Shown one piece after another: positions 59,656-64,000 of a DNA stretch of 64,000 nt. The translations under genes were made by a program, and so were the position numbers. Every line of letters starts with the position of its first letter. Within the stretch, counting starts at the first letter, position 1. The notes beneath the pieces are model-generated. The model was not told the origin of the DNA and made no database searches. It was given only the letters and a program-made list of their open reading frames with translations. Source of the DNA: an uncultured Clostridia bacterium (GTDB lineage: Bacteria; Bacillota; Clostridia; UMGS1883); the NCBI GenBank assembly GCA_947629005.1, contig CANRCD010000002.1, forward strand, positions 1-64,000, written 5' to 3'.

Positions 59656-62600
59656 TTACTTGATGATATAGATGAACCTGAGGTAGCCGGAGTTGTTAGT
59701 GGTGTCGTTCGTGGTGAAGGTGACAACTCTGGTAGCGTTGATATCAGCGGTATCGTAAGCGTTTATTAACTCGCTCTCGAGAGCGGCGCTCATCGTCATG
59801 TGAGCGGGAGCGTCTCTTCTGTTGTTGTAAATATATACGTGGGTGGTGGGGGCGAATTTGTGCTTGATAACGCTGTTGGCGGTGGTGGTGTCGTCGGTAT
59901 CCATATCCATGTTATCGGTGGGAAGCGTGGGAGAAACGGTGATATAATAGGGGTCGTCCCTCTCGAGCTTCGCTACAGCGCCGTAGGCCAGACGGAACGG
60001 AGCGGAGATTTTGTCGTTCTTCTCAGGTTCGCCCACGGTGTCGGTATCGTAAACGATAAGTCTTGATTCAAGAGCCTCGTCAAGCGTGCTGACAGGATCG
60101 TCCTGAACAGGAGCGCTGGCGTCGAGCCACAAATCAATATCCTTGATTTCACCGCCGCTGTTGGTGTTCGTCAGGAAGCGAACAATGTCGCCGCATTCAA
60201 TGCGCATCAGCTCGTCCTCGGAGACATCCTCGCTCACAATGTAGGTCTTGGTCGAGGCGCTGGGGGTAGTGCTCCTTGTGAAGTAATAGCCGGAAATCTT
60301 GTTGCTGCCTCCGTTTTCGGTATCGCCCCACTGGATTCCGGTGACGATCATGAAGGCGGAACCGTAGTTGTAGTTCGCGCTGTCGTTCTGTTTGTAAAGC
60401 AGAACCATCGCGGCGGCGTCGGATGCGGAGGTGCTGGAGGAGTTGAGGTTGTAGGCCTCAACGTGGTACTCCCTGTTGAGGGTGAACATGGAACTGTAGC
60501 TGCCGTAAGAGTAGGAGCTCCAATCGTCACGGTCGTCGGGAATGAAGAATATCTTCGTTTTTCCCGTTACGGAGAAATCGTCGAAGCGGCTGCCGGAGAG
60601 GTATTTCCGTTCGCCGTCGTAAGCGACGCCGCAGGTCAGGTCGTCACTGTCGGGCTTTTTATTCTCGGCAACGGTGTCAAGCTGCTCCATAAGGCCGGCG
60701 CTGGTGAGCTTATATCTCACGGGCTGCTGGTACGCCTGATTGGTGATGGTGTTCTTTTCCATGTAAGCGGCGTTGGCCATATCGGCGCTTTCCTTGAGCT
60801 TGGTAAGAATTTCACCGTTGTTGTTATTATACTGCGTGCCGTCAATTTGGACCTTGCTCTTGGCGTTCACATAGCGCTGCGTGCCGGTCTCGTCAATCAG
60901 GCTGAATTCGATGGGCTTGTTCTTGTCAATGGCGCTGGAATCCGTAACTCTGCCGGCGTAAAGCAAATATCCGTACTTCCACGAGGTGGCGGAGCCGGTG
61001 GTGGTGTTTGTGGCCACGCAGGCTATCTGGCCGATGTGGTCAAGATAAACGCTGATGCTGTCGTCGCCTCTGGAGAGGTCGTATTTTTGATCGGAGCCGC
61101 CGTCGTCAGGGTCGTAGCTGAGGTATTCGTAGTTATACCTGTAGGTGCCTTTCTTGCTGGAGGCGCTGAGATCCACGGTGTCGTCGGCCTTGCTGGCGCC
61201 GGTTACCTCCGCGCCGACAATGCTGTTGCGGGTTATGTCGTATATTCTGACATTTATGCCGCCAAGCTCCTCGGGAGACGTGAGCTCGCTTATTACGTCG
61301 TACTTCTGAAGGTCGCGCACGGACTCAATTACGGCGGAGGAGTTGCGGCGCGCCACAACGTACTCGCCGCTGCCGCCGGTGGGCTGGAAGCTGTAGCGGG
61401 CTTCGGCGCCGGTCTTATAGAATACCGTAACGGTGCCGGCGGAGCCGCTCGTGGACGTGCTGGGAGATTTTACGACATAGTTCTTGTAGCTGGATATTTT
61501 CGCGGTCTTATACGAGCCGACTTCGATAAGCTCGATAACGCCGCTTGTGAAGAAGTAGGGACTTTCGGGATCTTCCAGATCCTCAGTCTTGAAGCCGCTT
61601 ACGTACTTGCCGTTGAATATGACCTTGTAGCCGGCGAGAGATATGTGGCGTGTGGTCTCCTTTTCGGGATTGCTGCAGTACTCTATCTGACCGTTATCGT
61701 TTACTTCAAGGAAGTAGGGATCAGAGTCGTTGACATAACCGGAATAGATGGTAGTCAGATTGTTCTTGGAGGTGGTTACCGAAATGGCGGTAACCAAATC
61801 GTCGTCCTCGTCGTATGTCAGCTTTACCCTCTGGCCAATAAGATCATAAAGGTCGATATCGCCGAGCTTTTTGCTCGAAAGCATATATACGTCATCGCCG
61901 TCAAGGGTTATTTCGTAGTAGTCGTTCTTGGTGACAGCGTCGTCAAGGGCGGTAATGTAGGTGGCCGTAACGGTGCCGTTGATGGTTTTTATGGATGAGT
62001 CGCCAAGTCCGTTGCCGCCGGAGCTGCCGCCGCCGCCCTTGCTGCCGGAGCTGCCGCCGCCCGTTACGGGACGGAAGGTGCCGGCCGGCGTCTGCTGCAG
62101 GCGGGGAACGCTGAGGGCGTTATAGGCAAGCTGGGCCACAACGCCGCGGTTCACGGGCTGGGTGCGCACTACTTCGTTGCTGTTTGTGCCCTTTATAAGG
62201 CCGGCGGTGTTGGCGTAATTGATGTACCCTATGGACCAGGAGTTCGCGGAATTGAGCTCCTGAAGGCGCTTGGTTTCGCTTTCGCACACGTCGCCGTAGC
62301 CAAGCAGGCACATCAGCATTTTAACCGCCTGCTCGTATGTCACGGGCTCGCCGGCGCGGAAGGTGCCGTCCTCAAAGCCCGAAATAACGCCCTGACCGAT
62401 GGCCATGTGCACGTAGGGGCGGGCCCACTTATATGAGTCGTCGGCGTCAAGGTCGGAAAAATGCGTCACGGCGTCGTCGGGCAAAGCGGAATCAAGCCCG
62501 GCGAGACGGGTAACCACAACGGCAAACTCGGCGCGGGTTATGCTGCCCTCGGGGAGGAAGGTTCCGTCGGGATAGCCGGTTAGTATGCCGCGCATGGCCA

Positions 62601-62772
62601 GCTCCGTTATGGCTTTGCCCACAATAGAGCTCGAATCGACGTCGGAAAATTCCGATACGATTTCGTCCTCCTCATCCTCGTCGGCGTCGCCGTCCGCCGC
62701 AAACGCGGTCAGGCACGAAAAAGCGACTGCCAGAGCAAGAATGAGTGAAAGGACTACTCTGAATTTTTTCAT
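59656..62772 (-). CDS. Large S-layer-homology surface protein
   Basis: A 1038-residue exported protein with a signal peptide (KKFRVVLSLILALAVAFSCL), a short acidic stretch (DADEDEEDE), and three SLH repeats at about 40-215: ITELAMRGILTGYPDGTFLP, HMAIGQGVISGFEDGTFRAG and YANTAGLIKGTNSNE. A Gly/Ser-rich hinge (about 238-258) leads into about 780 residues of mostly beta structure, rich in Asp, Ser, Thr and Tyr, without a recognised catalytic domain. The N-terminal SLH layout and length match Firmicute S-layer or S-layer-like proteins. It has a good promoter and an AAGGAGAG site. Confidence 0.92.
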   Translation of the reverse strand: MKKFRVVLSLILALAVAFSCLTAFAADGDADEDEEDEIVSEFSDVDSSSIVGKAITELAMRGILTGYPDGTFLPEGSITRAEFAVVVTRLAGLDSALPDDAVTHFSDLDADDSYKWARPYVHMAIGQGVISGFEDGTFRAGEPVTYEQAVKMLMCLLGYGDVCESETKRLQELNSANSWSIGYINYANTAGLIKGTNSNEVVRTQPVNRGVVAQLAYNALSVPRLQQTPAGTFRPVTGGGSSGSKGGGGSSGGNGLGDSSIKTINGTVTATYITALDDAVTKNDYYEITLDGDDVYMLSSKKLGDIDLYDLIGQRVKLTYDEDDDLVTAISVTTSKNNLTTIYSGYVNDSDPYFLEVNDNGQIEYCSNPEKETTRHISLAGYKVIFNGKYVSGFKTEDLEDPESPYFFTSGVIELIEVGSYKTAKISSYKNYVVKSPSTSTSGSAGTVTVFYKTGAEARYSFQPTGGSGEYVVARRNSSAVIESVRDLQKYDVISELTSPEELGGINVRIYDITRNSIVGAEVTGASKADDTVDLSASSKKGTYRYNYEYLSYDPDDGGSDQKYDLSRGDDSISVYLDHIGQIACVATNTTTGSATSWKYGYLLYAGRVTDSSAIDKNKPIEFSLIDETGTQRYVNAKSKVQIDGTQYNNNNGEILTKLKESADMANAAYMEKNTITNQAYQQPVRYKLTSAGLMEQLDTVAENKKPDSDDLTCGVAYDGERKYLSGSRFDDFSVTGKTKIFFIPDDRDDWSSYSYGSYSSMFTLNREYHVEAYNLNSSSTSASDAAAMVLLYKQNDSANYNYGSAFMIVTGIQWGDTENGGSNKISGYYFTRSTTPSASTKTYIVSEDVSEDELMRIECGDIVRFLTNTNSGGEIKDIDLWLDASAPVQDDPVSTLDEALESRLIVYDTDTVGEPEKNDKISAPFRLAYGAVAKLERDDPYYITVSPTLPTDNMDMDTDDTTTANSVIKHKFAPTTHVYIYNNRRDAPAHMTMSAALESELINAYDTADINATRVVTFTTNDTTNNSGYLRFIYIIK

Positions 62773-62829
62773 TGCAGTGATCTCTCCTTATTAAAATAAT
62801 CGGGTGTAACGCAGATTATTACACAGTCT

Positions 62830-62858
62830 ATTCTATATGCTTTTCAATCTAAAGTCAA
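62830..62858 (-). promoter_or_regulatory. Promoter of the 1038-residue SLH gene
   Basis: Minus strand: -35 TTGACT (62853-62858), 17-nt spacer, -10 TAGAAT (62830-62835). Confidence 0.75.
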
Positions 62859-62875
62859 TACGCATTTTATATTTG

Positions 62876-63700
62876 TCACAAATTTTTAATATTTTTGTTT
62901 TCGACGCTTCCGCTCTTTTTTCTCCCATGCAGAGCCGTCAGCGTTATGCCCGCGAGACCTGCGGCCATGCCGATAATGGCCGCTATTTGCGAGGCCCTGA
63001 GCCCCGAGGCGGTATAGAGGCTGTCTGTTCTGAGCCCCTCGATAAAGAATCTGCCCGCGCCGTACCACGCCAGATAGGCGAAAAAGGCATAACCCGAAGC
63101 CGAGCTTTTGGAGAGGCGGATTATGAGCAGCAGCAGCGCTATGCCCGCGAGGCTCCACAGGCTTTCGTAAAGAAAGGTGGGGTGCACCGGAGCGGAACCG
63201 TTTATACTCATTCCCCATGGCAGTGAAGTCTCGCCGCCGTGGGCCTCCCCATTCACGAAATTTCCCCAGCGGCCGAGGCACTGCCCCAGCGCGAGGCCGG
63301 GCACGCAAAGGTCGGCGAAGCGAAGGAAGCTTATATCCTTGACGCGGCAGAAAATGAGGGCCACGGCCAGTCCGGCGATTATCCCGCCGTAGACCGCGAT
63401 GCCGCCCTCCCATACGCGCACTATCTCGGCCGGATTGTCCCGATAGTAGTCCCACGAAAAAAACACGTAGTAGGCCCGCGCCCCGATTATGCCGGCGGGC
63501 AGCGCCCACACCAGAAAATCAATCAAAAGCTCAGGGTCGAGTCCGCGGCGGCGGAACAGGGCCGAGCAAAGGAGCAGCGCAAGAATAACGCCCAAGGCAA
63601 TGATTATGCCGTACCAGCGCACACCGCCGTCTCCAATGGGAATCGCCACAGGGTTCAGTTCAAATTCCAGCCCCAAGCGGGGAAAGGCGATGCTATTCAC
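62876..63700 (-). CDS. lgt: Prolipoprotein diacylglyceryl transferase
   Basis: A 274-residue membrane enzyme that adds diacylglycerol to the lipobox cysteine of lipoproteins, such as those encoded at 6007, 30888 and 51644. About seven spans are visible. The Lgt signature lies in GQCLGRWGNFVNGEAHGG, with the catalytic-region RWYGIIIALG near the start and HPTFLYESLW later. The start is a GTG with GGAGG 7-8 nt upstream. It lies 18 nt after hydF and is probably co-transcribed. Confidence 0.96.
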   Translation of the reverse strand: MNSIAFPRLGLEFELNPVAIPIGDGGVRWYGIIIALGVILALLLCSALFRRRGLDPELLIDFLVWALPAGIIGARAYYVFFSWDYYRDNPAEIVRVWEGGIAVYGGIIAGLAVALIFCRVKDISFLRFADLCVPGLALGQCLGRWGNFVNGEAHGGETSLPWGMSINGSAPVHPTFLYESLWSLAGIALLLLIIRLSKSSASGYAFFAYLAWYGAGRFFIEGLRTDSLYTASGLRASQIAAIIGMAAGLAGITLTALHGRKKSGSVENKNIKNL

Positions 63701-63718
63701 GCAAAAACCTCCAGTAAT

Positions 63719-64000
63719 TTAGTCGAGCAGAGCCCGCACTGCGGGCAGAATCTCCAGCGAGCGGCGCAGTATTCCGTGGATATGCGCTATGGCCACTCCG
63801 TAGTTGGTGAAGGGCACGCCCTGCTCCTCGGCGCAGCCCATGCGGTAGAGCATTTCTCTTTCTGTCAGCATACAGCCCCCGCAGTGGATTATAAGCGAAT
63901 AGCCGCCAAGCTCTTCGGGAAACTCCGTTCCCGAGCTGTGCTCAAGCACGAGCTCCCTGCCGGTGTGCTCGCGGAGCCAGCGGGGCAGCTTTACGGTTCC
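63719..64000 (-). CDS. hydF: [FeFe]-hydrogenase maturation GTPase HydF, C-terminal part (partial)
   Basis: The last 93 residues of a gene that enters from the right edge. LVLEHSSGTEFPEEL, SLIIHCGGCMLTEREMLYRM and GVPFTNYGVAIAHIHGILRR match the cluster-binding C-terminal domain of HydF; the CGGC motif, with an upstream Cys/His, binds a 4Fe-4S cluster. HydF is the scaffold on which the H-cluster di-iron unit is built before transfer to hydrogenase. Its presence implies an anaerobe that makes or consumes hydrogen. The GTPase domain and the start are outside the window. Confidence 0.93.
   Translation of the reverse strand, partial: GTVKLPRWLREHTGRELVLEHSSGTEFPEELGGYSLIIHCGGCMLTEREMLYRMGCAEEQGVPFTNYGVAIAHIHGILRRSLEILPAVRALLD

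Noticed and set aside
60463-61998. 511-codon open frame opposite the 1038-residue SLH gene
   Set aside because: Antisense to a well-supported gene with signal peptide and SLH repeats; its sequence is Val/Ala/Gly/Tyr-rich noise without recognisable domains.

Overview
The window is chromosomal DNA of a GC-rich (roughly 55-60% by eye), anaerobic, endospore-forming Firmicute of class Clostridia. The spore protease Gpr, a CotJC-type manganese catalase, the [FeFe]-hydrogenase maturase HydF, S-layer-homology proteins, a T-box leader before pheST, and almost uniform AAAGGA-type ribosome binding sites 8-11 nt before the start all point there. A gut Oscillospirales- or Christensenellales-like genome is plausible but is not proven by the sequence. 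Many promoters read TTGACA-like, exactly 17 nt, TATAAT-like.

Layout. 1-5.9 kb: unseen leftward gene, a possible 43-codon membrane peptide, Mn catalase, an AraC regulator, then T-box-pheS-pheT. 6.0-19.9 kb: a nine-gene sugar-type ABC cluster with two very large solute-binding proteins, four permeases, an NHL/TPR membrane protein, a YIP1 protein and a DUF5696-like protein, but no ATPase. This is the most interesting system here. 19.9-23 kb: ECF sigma/anti-sigma pair, then a glycosyltransferase-like protein paired with a protein ending in a Ser-Gly tail. 23-31 kb: cyclophilin, gapA, FGGY kinase, an HPr-like protein without the catalytic histidine, glycogen synthase, a frameshifted sigma factor with its partner, and a HAD phosphatase. 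31-35 kb: polar amino acid ABC transporter (binding protein, permease, ATPase), M18 aminopeptidase, RqcP-like S4 protein. 35-39.4 kb: SLH protein and a stalk-domain/parvulin fusion. 39.5-43.1 kb: rpmG-secE-nusG-rplK-rplA-rplJ-rplL leftward, not followed by rpoB. 43.3-46.4 kb: rpsB-tsf and a leucine-rich-repeat surface protein. 46.4-52.5 kb: glycogen phosphorylase and FMN-riboswitch-ribU, set between two inverted copies of a roughly 0.5-kb hairpin-rich repeat; then a lipoprotein, a glycine-zipper protein and a composite repeat. 52.5-64 kb: AGCS symporter, HxlR regulator, gpr, nifS-iscU, GNAT, radical SAM, rnc, a 1038-residue SLH protein, lgt and the 3' end of hydF.

Together the genes cover translation (PheST, ribosomal proteins, EF-Ts, RqcP), glycogen turnover (GlgA/GlgP), glycolysis (GapA), nutrient import (glycan-type ABC cluster, amino acids, riboflavin, alanine/glycine), Fe-S and hydrogenase biogenesis, sporulation, and a decorated surface. 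Convergent gene junctions between 46 and 52.5 kb have collected repeats, which could make the glgP-ribU block invertible by recombination.
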